Virus record (IMG/VR): IMGVR_UViG_3300022707_001487
Span: 1-36,779 of that record
DNA length: 36,779 bases
Source of the DNA: a virus
Reading direction: 5' to 3' (one strand)
The translations under genes and the position numbers were made by a program. The notes beneath the pieces are model-generated. The model did not search any database and was not told the origin of the DNA. It was given only the letters and a program-made list of their open reading frames with translations. Shown here piece by piece: positions 6,721-13,457 of this stretch (positions are counted from its first letter, which is position 1; every line of letters starts with the position of its first letter).

Positions 6721-6911
6721 AACTTTGGTAACTCCTTTAATAACCACCTTACTGTTGATTCATCTAGCAAGTGTAAAGCTTTAACATTAGATACATGTCT
6801 ATCGTCATGGATAACCAGCAAATATTGACCATCAAAATCACCTGAATTTATTTTCTTTATTTCAATACGCTCGTTCTGAGAGTTGATTAAAGATGTTATA
6901 GGAATAGTCAT
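6717..6911 (-). CDS. Small hypothetical protein
   Basis: This 64-residue protein is MTIPITSLINSQ..., with a predicted alternating beta pattern (IEIKKINSGDFDGQYLLVIHD) and a C-terminal helix (DESTVRWLLKELPKL). The start overlaps the stop of the upstream gene by 4 bases. It is in the early leftward operon, before the tiny membrane protein. No family is recognised. Confidence 0.6.
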   Translation of the reverse strand: MTIPITSLINSQNERIEIKKINSGDFDGQYLLVIHDDRHVSNVKALHLLDESTVRWLLKELPKL

Positions 6912-7141
6912 AATTTAGTTACCTGACACCCAAGCTCAGTTTCATAGCCAGGACACCAATAATCCAATGCTCTCTTTGCTTCTTTTCTTGAAGTTGATTT
7001 AAAAGCTACTTCTGATGTGCATCCGTCTGAATATTCAAGAGTGAATTTATATCTACTTATTACTGGCAATATATCGCATCCGAATATTTTAGCGCCTGCC
7101 TGGTTTAAGTGATTTGTTATTGTTGTTTCTGCGTTGTTCAT
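6908..7141 (-). CDS. Small hypothetical protein
   Basis: This 77-residue protein is counted from the ATG at 7141 (MNNAETTITNHLNQAGAK...), which has AAGGCGG about 7 bases upstream. A longer in-frame start would overlap the preceding gene by 74 bases and is less likely. The body has a strand-rich part (VISRYKFTLEYSDGCTSEVAF) followed by a helix with SRKEAKRALDYWCPG. It is the second gene of the leftward early operon. The function is unknown. Confidence 0.6.
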   Translation of the reverse strand: MNNAETTITNHLNQAGAKIFGCDILPVISRYKFTLEYSDGCTSEVAFKSTSRKEAKRALDYWCPGYETELGCQVTKL

Positions 7142-7151
7142 GTTAGCCGCC

Positions 7152-7490
7152 TTAATAGTCGAATATGCGTTGAGGTGGCATTGTGTTGTCAAACATAGGC
7201 GTATAAAACAATCCATCAACATCAACGTATGTTTTATCGTCTAATAACATTTTAAAGATCTCATTACCGCGCGTATCAATATGCTTTCCATTATATTGGC
7301 GAAACAATTTAGCGCCTAGTTCTCTTGATAAATTTAACATAGTAGAAAAAGATGCTTCAATAATGTCTTCCTGCTTTAGTGGCTCTTTATCTGTTCTACC
7401 GAATGGATGATCTTCAATTAAGTTATCGTTACACTTTATATGATAGCAAGTCATAAGATATGTCTTTCTTAGGAATTTACATTTTTTCAT
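7152..7490 (-). CDS. First gene of the leftward early operon, hypothetical
   Basis: This 112-residue protein starts MKKCKFLRKTYLMTCYHIKC and ends MPPQRIFDY. The start follows AAAGGGGTAAGAATA, and it is the first frame downstream of the leftward promoter at 7522-7550. It shows no recognised domain; the mid part (SFSTMLNLSRELGAKLFRQY) looks helical. First genes after an early promoter often act on the host or regulate the operon; that is only positional inference. Confidence 0.6.
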   Translation of the reverse strand: MKKCKFLRKTYLMTCYHIKCNDNLIEDHPFGRTDKEPLKQEDIIEASFSTMLNLSRELGAKLFRQYNGKHIDTRGNEIFKMLLDDKTYVDVDGLFYTPMFDNTMPPQRIFDY

Positions 7491-7521
7491 TATTCTTACC
7501 CCTTTATTAACTTACCCTACT

Positions 7522-7550
7522 AATATAAACTTATAGTTAATTTATGTCAA
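7522..7550 (-). promoter_or_regulatory. Leftward early promoter
   Basis: On the minus strand TTGACA (7550-7545) is followed by a 17-base spacer and TATATT (7527-7522), a near-consensus sigma-70 promoter. It would drive the recombination operon starting at 7490. Its -35 overlaps the dyad at 7547-7561, so the same repressor could act on it. Confidence 0.8.
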
Positions 7551-7561
7551 GCAACACTTGA
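7547..7561. promoter_or_regulatory. Operator-like dyad between the divergent promoters
   Basis: TCAAG, a 5-base spacer CAACA and CTTGA form a perfect inverted repeat that touches the -35 boxes of both the leftward (7545-7550) and rightward (7558-7563) promoters. It is the natural candidate site for the Cro-like protein encoded next door. Confidence 0.6.
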
Positions 7562-7586
7562 TAAAATAAATGAAATAGTTTAATAT
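7558..7586 (+). promoter_or_regulatory. Rightward early promoter
   Basis: TTGATA (7558-7563), a 17-base spacer and TAATAT (7581-7586) form a good sigma-70 promoter. Transcription would begin near 7593, inside the second dyad (7588-7602), and enter the Cro-like regulator and the replication genes. Confidence 0.75.
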
Positions 7587-7587
7587 C

Positions 7588-7602
7588 GTTAAATATCTTA
7601 AC
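7588..7602. promoter_or_regulatory. Second operator-like dyad at the rightward start site
   Basis: GTTAA, spacer ATATC and TTAAC form a perfect 15-bp inverted repeat lying just downstream of the rightward -10 and over the likely start point. It has the same 5-5-5 layout as the dyad at 7547-7561 but a different half-site sequence, so binding by the same protein is uncertain. Confidence 0.5.
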
Positions 7603-7615
7603 ATTGGAGTGTATG

Positions 7616-7813
7616 ATGAATATAGGAAAGGCAATTAAAATAGCCCTTATTAATAATGATAAAAATCAAACATGGCTTGCCATTGAGCTTGATATATCAA
7701 GACAGGCTGTTAGTCAGTTATGCAGCAAAGAGAGCGCCCAGATTGAATTAATTGGAAAGGTGGCAGATAAATTTAAAATGCCAGTTGCTGATCTTATTGC
7801 CCTTGGTGAGTAG
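7616..7813 (+). CDS. Cro/XRE-family helix-turn-helix regulator
   Basis: This 65-residue protein is a single HTH domain. QTWLAIELDISRQAVSQLCS (about 18-37) is a clear XRE helix-turn-helix with the A-x3-D-I-S-x2-A-V-S core; the rest forms the five-helix bundle (AQIELIGKVADKF, PVADLIALG). The ATG at 7616 has GGAG 6 bases upstream. As the first gene of the rightward operon, downstream of two dyads, it probably binds them and tunes both early promoters, like lambda Cro. No opposing CI-like gene is present. Confidence 0.88.
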   Translation: MNIGKAIKIALINNDKNQTWLAIELDISRQAVSQLCSKESAQIELIGKVADKFKMPVADLIALGE

Positions 7814-7815
7814 TA

Positions 7816-8442
7816 ATGAAAATAAGAAATTGGGATAAATGGCAGACCTTTAGAAGAGATCGCGGCGCTCCTCCCTGGATAAAAATATACCGGAATTTGT
7901 TGAGCAATGAAGAATGGGTTTCTTTGTCTGATGCTGAAAAAGGCCAGTTAATATCTATGTGGATACTCGCTGCTGACAAAGAAGGTGCCATTCCTGACAA
8001 TCCAGTGATGATCCAACGCATGTGCATGCTAGAAGATAAACCAAACCTTAGTAAATTCATAGAGTTAGGGTTCTTGTCAACCACTTGCCAACCACTTGCC
8101 AACCAAGAAACAGCTAGTTGTCTGCAAGTTGACTCACCAGAGGAGAGGAGAGTAGATAAGAGTAGAGTAGATAAGATCATACTGTTTGAGCGATTATGGA
8201 CACTCTATGAAAAGAAGGGAAATGCAAAAACAAGTAGAGCCCGTTTTATTAAACTAAGAAATGCCGATATTGAAAAGCTATTGGTTCACTTACCATTATA
8301 TATTAAATCAACACCGGACAAGCAATACAGAAAAGGATTTGAATCGTACATCACAAAAGAATGTTGGAACGATGAAATAATCACTAAAGATAGTAACGAT
8401 TTGGACTTTAATAGCCTGGGATGGAGTGTACGGGATGAGTAA
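7816..8442 (+). CDS. Replication initiator-like protein (lambda O position)
   Basis: This 208-residue protein starts right after the regulator (TAG then TAATG). The N-terminal ~90 residues (MKIRNWDKWQTFRRDRGAPP, WIKIYRNLL, WVSLSDAEKGQLISMWILAAD) match the winged-helix type domain common in phage replication proteins that load helicase at an origin. A low-complexity middle (about 88-122) coincides with repeats and a purine-rich tract at DNA level, then a helical C-terminal domain follows (LYEKKGNAKTSRARFIKL). Directly downstream is a P-like helicase loader gene, as in lambda O-P. The initiator role is inferred from domain and order. Confidence 0.7.
   Translation: MKIRNWDKWQTFRRDRGAPPWIKIYRNLLSNEEWVSLSDAEKGQLISMWILAADKEGAIPDNPVMIQRMCMLEDKPNLSKFIELGFLSTTCQPLANQETASCLQVDSPEERRVDKSRVDKIILFERLWTLYEKKGNAKTSRARFIKLRNADIEKLLVHLPLYIKSTPDKQYRKGFESYITKECWNDEIITKDSNDLDFNSLGWSVRDE
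8079..8177 (+). other. Candidate replication origin inside the O-like gene
   Basis: Two exact tandem copies of AACCACTTGCC (8079-8089, 8090-8100) plus a partial third are followed, after about 40 bases, by a C-free, purine-rich tract (8139-8177). That tract contains two copies of AGTAGATAAGA (8151-8161, 8166-8176). Iterons next to a strand-asymmetric, easily melted tract inside an initiator gene is the layout of the lambda origin. Confidence 0.5.
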
Positions 8443-8938
8443 TTCAAAAGAAATAACATACAGTGAAAAATCAAATGAAGTTGCTGTAGTTAATAGCAAT
8501 CTTGAATCTGAAGCTGTTTTGAATATAGTGCTAATGAAATTGAAGGGTATTTTTCCTGCTTGGAGAAATGCTATTAAGTCACAAACTGAGTTAGATAATA
8601 TTAAAAGAGAATGGCTAACTGCATTCATCGATAACAATATTAGAACTGACGATCAAATTAAAAAAGGCTTGAGCTTATGCAGAAAATCAACATCATCATT
8701 TATCCCATCATTGGGCCAGTTTATTGAATGGTGCAAAATACCATCTGGATTTGAGCATATTGAATTAACAAATCTTGGGAATGTGAAAAAGCTAACTCCT
8801 GAACAGGTATCTAAAAAGCTCAAAGATGATTGCCCATGGTATAAGCCAAACAAAGTAGCTGAACCTGAGCCCGAGAAATCAGAGAAACAAATACAGTATG
8901 AAGCAACAGGCAGTTACCACTATCAAAAACCAGAGTAA
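8435..8938 (+). CDS. Lambda P-like replication protein (helicase loader)
   Basis: This 167-residue protein is counted from the ATG at 8435, which has GGAG 8 bases upstream and overlaps the O-like stop. The central part fits the phage replication protein P family: LKGIFPAWRNAIKSQTELDN, then KREWLTAFIDNNI, GLSLCRKSTSSFIPSLGQFIEWC. P proteins bring the host DnaB helicase to the initiator at the origin. The C-terminal ~40 residues are charged and variable. O-then-P order and overlap support the call. Confidence 0.82.
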   Translation: MSNSKEITYSEKSNEVAVVNSNLESEAVLNIVLMKLKGIFPAWRNAIKSQTELDNIKREWLTAFIDNNIRTDDQIKKGLSLCRKSTSSFIPSLGQFIEWCKIPSGFEHIELTNLGNVKKLTPEQVSKKLKDDCPWYKPNKVAEPEPEKSEKQIQYEATGSYHYQKPE

Positions 8939-8940
8939 AG

Positions 8941-9126
8941 ATGATGAAAACCTTAAATAGCAATGAATCTAAATATATCCATAAACTTCTAATGAAGGTT
9001 GCCAAAAGGATGGCTAAATTAGGTTTCGAGGGATGTAAGACTATTCCTAATGATTTAGATGATTATGATGTATTGGTTACAATTCGCGTAAAGGAAAAAC
9101 AGAATGACAGTTCACAACATATTTAA
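8941..9126 (+). CDS. Small hypothetical protein
   Basis: This 61-residue protein is MMKTLNSNESKYIHKLLMKV..., with a basic helical N-terminus and a strand-like DDYDVLVTIRVKEK near the end. A second ATG one codon downstream is an equally possible start. It begins 2 bases after the P-like stop and overlaps the next small gene by 23 bases. No family is recognised. Confidence 0.55.
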   Translation: MMKTLNSNESKYIHKLLMKVAKRMAKLGFEGCKTIPNDLDDYDVLVTIRVKEKQNDSSQHI

Positions 9127-9268
9127 TCTATTTTTAATATTGGTAATGATTATATTTGTCACAACTTACTTTGAACGATTTGAAAGGATTGAAGTGATTT
9201 CTCATTATATATTCTTAGCCATTATGTCTGGTGTTTTAATATATTTATGTACGCGTAAACCAAAATAA
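9104..9268 (+). CDS. Small two-span membrane protein
   Basis: This 54-residue protein, MTVHNIFNLFLILVMIIFVT and onward, has hydrophobic spans at about 5-21 and 33-48 separated by a charged turn (ERFERIEV), ending CTRKPK. The start overlaps the previous gene (GGAAAAACAGA upstream), and the next gene follows after 10 bases. It resembles the many small membrane proteins of phage early regions; the role is unknown. Confidence 0.5.
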   Translation: MTVHNIFNLFLILVMIIFVTTYFERFERIEVISHYIFLAIMSGVLIYLCTRKPK

Positions 9269-9278
9269 GGATTGAATT

Positions 9279-9518
9279 ATGAGTATTTTCGAACAGGGTC
9301 AAAGGGTTACCGCTATATTTTTTAATGATGAACAACTACACAGGGTAGGTGAAACTTGCGAATCTATAATTGTTAGCATGGAAAATGGGCAAATGGCGGA
9401 GGTTCCTTGGTTTGTCGTTACTGACAATATAGGCAAAGCAACAATGTGGAATGGTGCTTTACTTGAGGGCGTGGAATTGCTCCCTAAACCTCCAGAGGTA
9501 AGTAATGATGAAACCTAA
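9279..9518 (+). CDS. Small hypothetical phage protein
   Basis: This 79-residue protein is MSIFEQGQRVTAIFFNDEQ..., predicted mostly beta (CESIIVSMENGQMAEVPWFVV), ending PPEVSNDET. AAGGATTG precedes the ATG. The compact beta fold and length fit a small regulatory or inhibitor protein, but no family is recognised. Its end overlaps the next start by 14 bases. Confidence 0.65.
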   Translation: MSIFEQGQRVTAIFFNDEQLHRVGETCESIIVSMENGQMAEVPWFVVTDNIGKATMWNGALLEGVELLPKPPEVSNDET

Positions 9519-9804
9519 TATTACAGAGTGGTCAAATAATAAACTAACTAAAAGCATTGCTGAATTTATATATCCTGATGCGATAAAACTAGGTAATACA
9601 AATTGTTCTTGGGATGTGGACAAGGTGTGGGTTCTTTTGGAAGTTAGAAATGGATTTAATGTTGACTACTGCAACAACTGGAATCACTTAATTCCCTTAA
9701 TGATTAAACATGACGTTTATTACCCAATAAGCAGTAAAGCCAATCAAATAGAGATGTGTATTGCGTTGTATACTGTGCTACTGGCTAAATCGGAGGAAGG
9801 ATGA
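9505..9804 (+). CDS. Small hypothetical phage protein
   Basis: This 99-residue protein is MMKPNITEWSNNKLTKSIAE..., with an alpha-helical pattern and several tryptophans (NCSWDVDKVWVLLEV, DYCNNWNHLIPL). The start is inside the end of the previous gene and the stop overlaps the next ATG (ATGA), so translation is coupled. It is part of the rightward early operon. No domain is recognised. Confidence 0.65.
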   Translation: MMKPNITEWSNNKLTKSIAEFIYPDAIKLGNTNCSWDVDKVWVLLEVRNGFNVDYCNNWNHLIPLMIKHDVYYPISSKANQIEMCIALYTVLLAKSEEG

Positions 9805-10106
9805 TGGATGAAGAATTTTCAGCACGTTGGAAGAGTAATATAAAGCAACTAATCACAGAAGAAATAATGTGTAATTCTAACGGTGCAGGATTGGTTATGC
9901 CTTGGAGGATTACATTTCTTATACTATTACAAGTTGCTAAGACCGCGATAAGAATAGATGACCCTGAACTAAATAGATTGATGTGTGATTTATCTCTTTA
10001 TACTGTTGCCGATGGCTACCATAAAGACTTCGATCAGAAAATCGTAACCGAAGTAGACAAACTATCGCATGAGTTTTTAGCGCAACTAAGGAAAGACAAT
10101 GAGTGA
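9801..10106 (+). CDS. Small helical hypothetical protein
   Basis: This 101-residue protein is MMDEEFSARWKSNIKQLITE..., helical throughout, with a GLVMPWRITFLILLQVAKTA segment that is hydrophobic but probably buried rather than membrane-spanning. GGAGGAAGG lies just upstream. It ends 8 bases inside the next gene. The function is unknown; it sits in the rightward early operon among other short genes. Confidence 0.6.
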   Translation: MMDEEFSARWKSNIKQLITEEIMCNSNGAGLVMPWRITFLILLQVAKTAIRIDDPELNRLMCDLSLYTVADGYHKDFDQKIVTEVDKLSHEFLAQLRKDNE

Positions 10107-10536
10107 ATATTCAATATGCTGCACTTGTGGCACTAAATGGTTAACTGGACAAGATGGATCACATTCTTGCACTGAAAATCTTCAATCTGAAATAGCTGAA
10201 CTGAAAGAACAGTTCACCGGAATATTCAATCTTTTAGGAATTGGCGAAAAAGTAAGAACAATAGGAGTGCTAAGGACATGTATAGAAAATGCAGTAAGAC
10301 GCTCAGATTGCCTTGGTAGGGTTGAGTCAATTATGTCCTATAAAGAACTTGATGAAGATGGCAATGAGTGTTTGGAGTCGTTTCTTAATTGGGGTGAGTC
10401 ACCAGATACCTATAAAAACACCTTTATTAAATCACTAGTCAAGCATGATGCTGAGGTTATTCGAGAGATGCTTAACAGTGAACCAAATATAACAAGACAC
10501 AATGTTGAATACTATCTAAATAACCTGGATCAATAA
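10099..10536 (+). CDS. Hypothetical protein with N-terminal zinc motif
   Basis: This 145-residue protein starts MSEYSICCTCGTKWLTGQDG and has C-C-x-C followed by H-x-C (SHSCTEN), a possible zinc site in the first 26 residues. A coiled-coil stretch follows (SEIAELKEQFTGIF), then a helical C-terminal domain (DTYKNTFIKSLVKHDAEVIR). It may be a small nucleic-acid-binding factor. The start overlaps the previous gene by 8 bases and the next gene begins 2 bases after its stop. Confidence 0.6.
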   Translation: MSEYSICCTCGTKWLTGQDGSHSCTENLQSEIAELKEQFTGIFNLLGIGEKVRTIGVLRTCIENAVRRSDCLGRVESIMSYKELDEDGNECLESFLNWGESPDTYKNTFIKSLVKHDAEVIREMLNSEPNITRHNVEYYLNNLDQ

Positions 10537-10538
10537 CA

Positions 10539-10922
10539 ATGTCTAAAGTTATCTGTCCATACTGCAACAACCCTGCAAAACTAATGACCGGTGAGAAAAT
10601 GTATCCACACAGGAAAGATTTATTTAGTAGATACTTCTGGCAATGCAAGCCCTGTAAAGCCCATGTAGGGTGTCACAGGACTAGCAGTCACCCAAACGGC
10701 AGAACAGGAACTAAACCGCTTGGTACACTAGCCACAGCTAATCTTAGGTATATGCGTTCAAGATGTCATAGGTTATTCGATCCACTTTGGCGAGATGGCA
10801 AGATAAGGCGCAGAAACGCTTATAAAATACTTGCTTGTAAGTTAGAGATAACAACTAAAGAATGTCACATATCTTGGTTTGATGAATCTATGTGCAAAAA
10901 AATGATTCAATTATATAAATAG
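10539..10922 (+). CDS. Zinc-finger-containing phage protein (DUF3268-like)
   Basis: This 127-residue protein has two cysteine pairs, CPYCNNPA at about 6-13 and CKPCKAHVGCH at about 36-46, enclosing KMYPHRKDLFSRYFWQC. It continues with a conserved-looking GTLATANLRYMRSRCHRLFD and a C-terminal ECHISWFDESMC. This pattern matches a small zinc-finger family common in phage early and nin regions. A role in replication or recombination is often supposed but not shown. The gene lies 2 bases after its neighbour in the rightward operon. Confidence 0.75.
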   Translation: MSKVICPYCNNPAKLMTGEKMYPHRKDLFSRYFWQCKPCKAHVGCHRTSSHPNGRTGTKPLGTLATANLRYMRSRCHRLFDPLWRDGKIRRRNAYKILACKLEITTKECHISWFDESMCKKMIQLYK

Positions 10923-10931
10923 GTGAATGTT

Positions 10932-11111
10932 ATGAATAAATTAACTCTGAGCGATGAATGGAAAGAACCTACAGCAATGCTTCAAGCGTTTCATGAAGCT
11001 CTGAGGGGCCCACGAAAAGACAAAGGAAATCCACCTGTTACGATTGACTATGGAAACCTTAAAGTAGGGCAGGAAGTTACTGTAAAGCTCGGAAGGAAAG
11101 ACCATGACTGA
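10932..11111 (+). CDS. Small hypothetical protein
   Basis: This 59-residue protein is counted from the ATG at 10932 (MNKLTLSDEWKEPTAMLQAF...), which has AGGTGA about 7 bases upstream. It begins with a helix and ends in a charged beta-like segment (YGNLKVGQEVTVKLGRKDHD). The end overlaps the next gene by 8 bases. No family is recognised. Confidence 0.6.
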   Translation: MNKLTLSDEWKEPTAMLQAFHEALRGPRKDKGNPPVTIDYGNLKVGQEVTVKLGRKDHD

Positions 11112-11334
11112 AGGTGAACAAATAATTAAGTTATTAAATGCCCTTAGTATTAGCGCAAACAAAAGTGCTAAAAAGTTCGAAGCTCTTGGCATGTCCCTAA
11201 CTGTATTGCAATGGTCTGCTTATTCAGAAATACCCAAAGCGACCATTTCCGTCCGACTCTTACGAGGGTGGAATGTGGAGAGAGCCGTAACTCAAACGGC
11301 CACTTGTGGAAATAATCAATTTTTAATCTATTAA
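11104..11334 (+). CDS. Small protein with homeodomain-like HTH motif
   Basis: This 76-residue protein has residues about 28-62 (MSLTVLQWSAYSEIPKATIS, then VRLLRGWNVERAVTQ) in a pattern seen in many phage proteins and in DNA-binding tails of homing endonucleases: L-x-x-W-x3-x-IP-xATI-x-x-RL-xRGW-x-VE-xA. It probably forms a helix-turn-helix. AAGGTGAA lies just inside the start. The protein could be a free-standing regulator or a remnant of an endonuclease DNA-binding domain. Confidence 0.65.
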   Translation: MTEGEQIIKLLNALSISANKSAKKFEALGMSLTVLQWSAYSEIPKATISVRLLRGWNVERAVTQTATCGNNQFLIY

Positions 11335-11343
11335 GGAATAATA

Positions 11344-11508
11344 ATGACTGATTCTTGCCCATCACACAAATATGCGCTAAAGGTAGCTCTAGACCATACC
11401 AGGATAGTGTTTGCTGAAATGGATGGTTGCCTACCTGAAGAAGTTCCACCATTCCACCCAGGCGAAGAAGAGTTGGAATTTGATCAGAAGGATTTATTTA
11501 ATGATTGA
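11344..11508 (+). CDS. Small acidic hypothetical protein
   Basis: This 54-residue protein, MTDSCPSHKYALKVALDHTR and onward, ends in a very acidic tail (HPGEEELEFDQKDLFND). AAGGAATAATA precedes the ATG. The stop overlaps the methyltransferase start by 8 bases. No family is recognised; position and tight coupling support it being expressed. Confidence 0.5.
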   Translation: MTDSCPSHKYALKVALDHTRIVFAEMDGCLPEEVPPFHPGEEELEFDQKDLFND

Positions 11509-12136
11509 GTTATTAAATGTTAATTGCATGGATTACATGGCTATATGTGAAGACAATGAATTTGACTTGGCTATTGTTGATCCGCCTTATGGGACTGGTG
11601 AAGATTGGAAAAAATCATCAACCGGCGTTCATTTTAAGCATAATTCATCATATAAAAACAATTCTATTCCCCCTCGATGCTATTTTAATGAATTGTTTCG
11701 GGTGTCAATAAATCAAGTTATATGGGGCGGCAATTACTATACTAAGTTTTTGCGGCCGAGCAATAATTGGATTATATGGGATAAAAAAAGAGATGTGGAT
11801 AAAACATTTATGTCTGAAGCTGAACTTGCGTGGACGAGCTTTAAAAAACCTATGAGGTTTTACCGTCAACAATGGAACGGCGCCGCAAAAGGTCAAGATT
11901 CAGGTATTAAAAAAATACATCCACACCAAAAGCCAGTGGATCTTTATAAATGGATTTTAAACAAGTACTCGAACCCTGAACAACGAATCCTAGACACTCA
12001 CTTAGGTAGCGGTTCCAGCGCCATAGCAGCGCATTACTTTGATTGTGATTTTGTAGGTTGTGAATTAGACGAAGATTACTACAACGCCGCTAAAGAACGA
12101 TTTGATAACGAAACCAAACAAAAGGCAATGTTCTAA
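11501..12136 (+). CDS. Beta-class DNA (N4/N6) methyltransferase, orphan
   Basis: This 211-residue protein has catalytic motif IV, DPPYG, at about residues 27-31 (IVDPPYGTGEDW), and the SAM-binding motif comes later as DTHLGSGSSAIAAHYFDC at about 165-182. Motif IV before motif I, with a central target domain, marks the beta class of amino methyltransferases. The ATG at 11501 overlaps the previous gene; longer in-frame starts lie inside that gene. No restriction enzyme lies nearby, so it is probably an orphan that marks phage DNA against host restriction. The target sequence cannot be read from the protein. Confidence 0.88.
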   Translation: MIELLNVNCMDYMAICEDNEFDLAIVDPPYGTGEDWKKSSTGVHFKHNSSYKNNSIPPRCYFNELFRVSINQVIWGGNYYTKFLRPSNNWIIWDKKRDVDKTFMSEAELAWTSFKKPMRFYRQQWNGAAKGQDSGIKKIHPHQKPVDLYKWILNKYSNPEQRILDTHLGSGSSAIAAHYFDCDFVGCELDEDYYNAAKERFDNETKQKAMF

Positions 12137-12315
12137 TGATTAGCAATCGAGATTTCGACTGGATAAAAAGCGAACTTGAAACCGGAAAAGTATGTGCCAT
12201 AGTTGCCAACAAAACCATCCAAGCCCTAGAAAACCAACAACGGCACATATCTGAATTACAAGATCAATTGAAAAACTGTCAAAGTAAATGTCAATATTTA
12301 AGGTCTATAGCATGA
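12136..12315 (+). CDS. Small hypothetical protein
   Basis: This 59-residue protein is MISNRDFDWIKSELETGKVC..., with a C-terminal coiled-coil stretch (QQRHISELQDQLKNCQSK). Its ATG shares a base with the methyltransferase stop (TAATG) and its stop overlaps the next ATG (ATGA), so it is clearly part of the operon. The function is unknown. Confidence 0.55.
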   Translation: MISNRDFDWIKSELETGKVCAIVANKTIQALENQQRHISELQDQLKNCQSKCQYLRSIA

Positions 12316-12731
12316 AAATGGTAGTCAATTCAGAGCGAACACTTGAAGAGGCTCAGGGTAAATTAGCCAGAGAGTTTGATAAATATAAGTTCCTTTCTGT
12401 TAAGACCGATACTCAAAAACGGTCAATTATTTCAAACGCTCTACAATTCCATTGGTACAAAGAATTAGAGACTCAAGGAGATATGACAGCAAATGAGTAT
12501 AGAAGATACTGCAAATACCACTTTGGTTGTGCGCTCAGGGCTGCTAGTGATGATTTCTTTGCTAATACGCTTAGAGATGTGTTTAATCAATATCCTTACG
12601 AGGACAGGCTTAAGATGATGGATTTCATTGATGTTACCAGCACATTTAACAGGCCGACAATGAGTGTTTATCTAAATGAAATTAAATTACACTTTACTAG
12701 TTTTGTTTTAACCAACTCCGATGATTTATGA
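12312..12731 (+). CDS. Nin-region recombination-type protein (NinB-like candidate)
   Basis: This 139-residue protein is MKMVVNSERTLEEAQGKLAR..., with the pattern TQKRSIISNALQFHWYKELE, then EYRRYCKYHFGCALRAASDD and YEDRLKMMDFIDVTSTFNRP. A Q-x-x-x-x-x-N-A-L-x-x-W core and the following CKxxFG segment recur in a phage family of nin regions whose position equals NinB/Orf, which assists recombination. The similarity to lambda NinB itself is loose, so the name is tentative. It closes a tightly overlapping run of genes; the next gene is a mobile endonuclease after a 96-base gap. Confidence 0.5.
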   Translation: MKMVVNSERTLEEAQGKLAREFDKYKFLSVKTDTQKRSIISNALQFHWYKELETQGDMTANEYRRYCKYHFGCALRAASDDFFANTLRDVFNQYPYEDRLKMMDFIDVTSTFNRPTMSVYLNEIKLHFTSFVLTNSDDL

Positions 12732-12743
12732 TATAGTCATTTT

Positions 12744-12790
12744 ACGGCTGAGGGTTGCTCCTTTTATCAATTACACCGATTGACAGCCGT
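12744..12790 (+). other. Bulged inverted repeat upstream of the AP2/HNH gene
   Basis: ACGGCTG (12744-12750) pairs with CAGCCGT (12784-12790), and TCAAT (12767-12771) pairs with ATTGA (12779-12783) directly stacked on it. This gives a 12-bp helix with a 16-base bulge and a 7-base loop. It fills the gap between the 12312-12731 gene and the endonuclease gene. It may be a regulatory RNA structure or a flank of the inserted element. Confidence 0.4.
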
Positions 12791-12827
12791 TTTAATCTTT
12801 TCTCGGTGATTAACTAAGGTGATAGTT

Positions 12828-13457
12828 ATGGAAGAAGTTGTAGTCATATCAACAAAACGCATAAATAAAAGAACGATTGCCACTGCCATTTGCCCGACCT
12901 GTGAAGATGAATATGAAACAAGGTTAGATCATCTTGTCGCAAAAAAATATAAAACAGAATGCAAATCATGTTCTTGTAGAAGGAAGAATTTAAAACATGG
13001 AGAATCCGACTCTAAACTAAATAGAGTTTGGATATCAATGCGTAGCAGATGTCAAAGTAATACTGATGCAAACTATAAAAACTATGGTGGTAGAGGTATA
13101 AGTGTTTATGGTGGTTGGGATGATTTTTCTTTATTTAGAGAATGGTGCATTAATAACGGTTACCGAGAAGGATTAACAATCGATAGGGTTGATAATGATA
13201 AAAGGTATTCTCCTGATAATTGTAGATTTGTTGATAGGTTCACACAAAACCAAAACACCAGAAAGCTATCGATTAGAAATAAAACAGGGTATCGAGGTGT
13301 TTGTTATAACTCCAATGCTAAAAAATACATGGCAGAAGTTACAGCTTTTGGTAATAAATATTATTTAGGGTTGTTCGAAACTGCCTTAAGTGCAGCCAAA
13401 GAATATGATGATTTTGTTATTTTTAACGGCTTTGGGAATACACTTAATAATGTTTAA
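12828..13457 (+). CDS. HNH homing endonuclease with AP2 DNA-binding domain
   Basis: This 209-residue protein has, near the N-terminus, a zinc knuckle (CPTCEDEYETRLDH ... CKSCSCRR). The centre holds the HNH-type core shared by AP2 endonucleases: LNRVWISMRSRCQS, NYKNYGGRGISVYGGW, LTIDRVDNDKRYSPDNCRFV. The C-terminus has an AP2-type three-strand unit, TGYRGVCYNSNAKKYMAEVT, then GLFETALSAAKEYDD. Such free-standing endonucleases cut related genomes and copy themselves in. The ATG at 12828 has AAGGTGAT upstream, and a structured 90-base gap precedes it. The gene probably inserted between nin-type genes. Confidence 0.88.
   Translation: MEEVVVISTKRINKRTIATAICPTCEDEYETRLDHLVAKKYKTECKSCSCRRKNLKHGESDSKLNRVWISMRSRCQSNTDANYKNYGGRGISVYGGWDDFSLFREWCINNGYREGLTIDRVDNDKRYSPDNCRFVDRFTQNQNTRKLSIRNKTGYRGVCYNSNAKKYMAEVTAFGNKYYLGLFETALSAAKEYDDFVIFNGFGNTLNNV

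Noticed and set aside
3675-12136. Several small proteins being exactly 54 residues long (2250-2414, 3675-3839, 6446-6610, 9104-9268, 11344-11508)
   Set aside because: The sequences are unrelated (basic, acidic, cysteine-rich, membrane), so the common length looks like coincidence.
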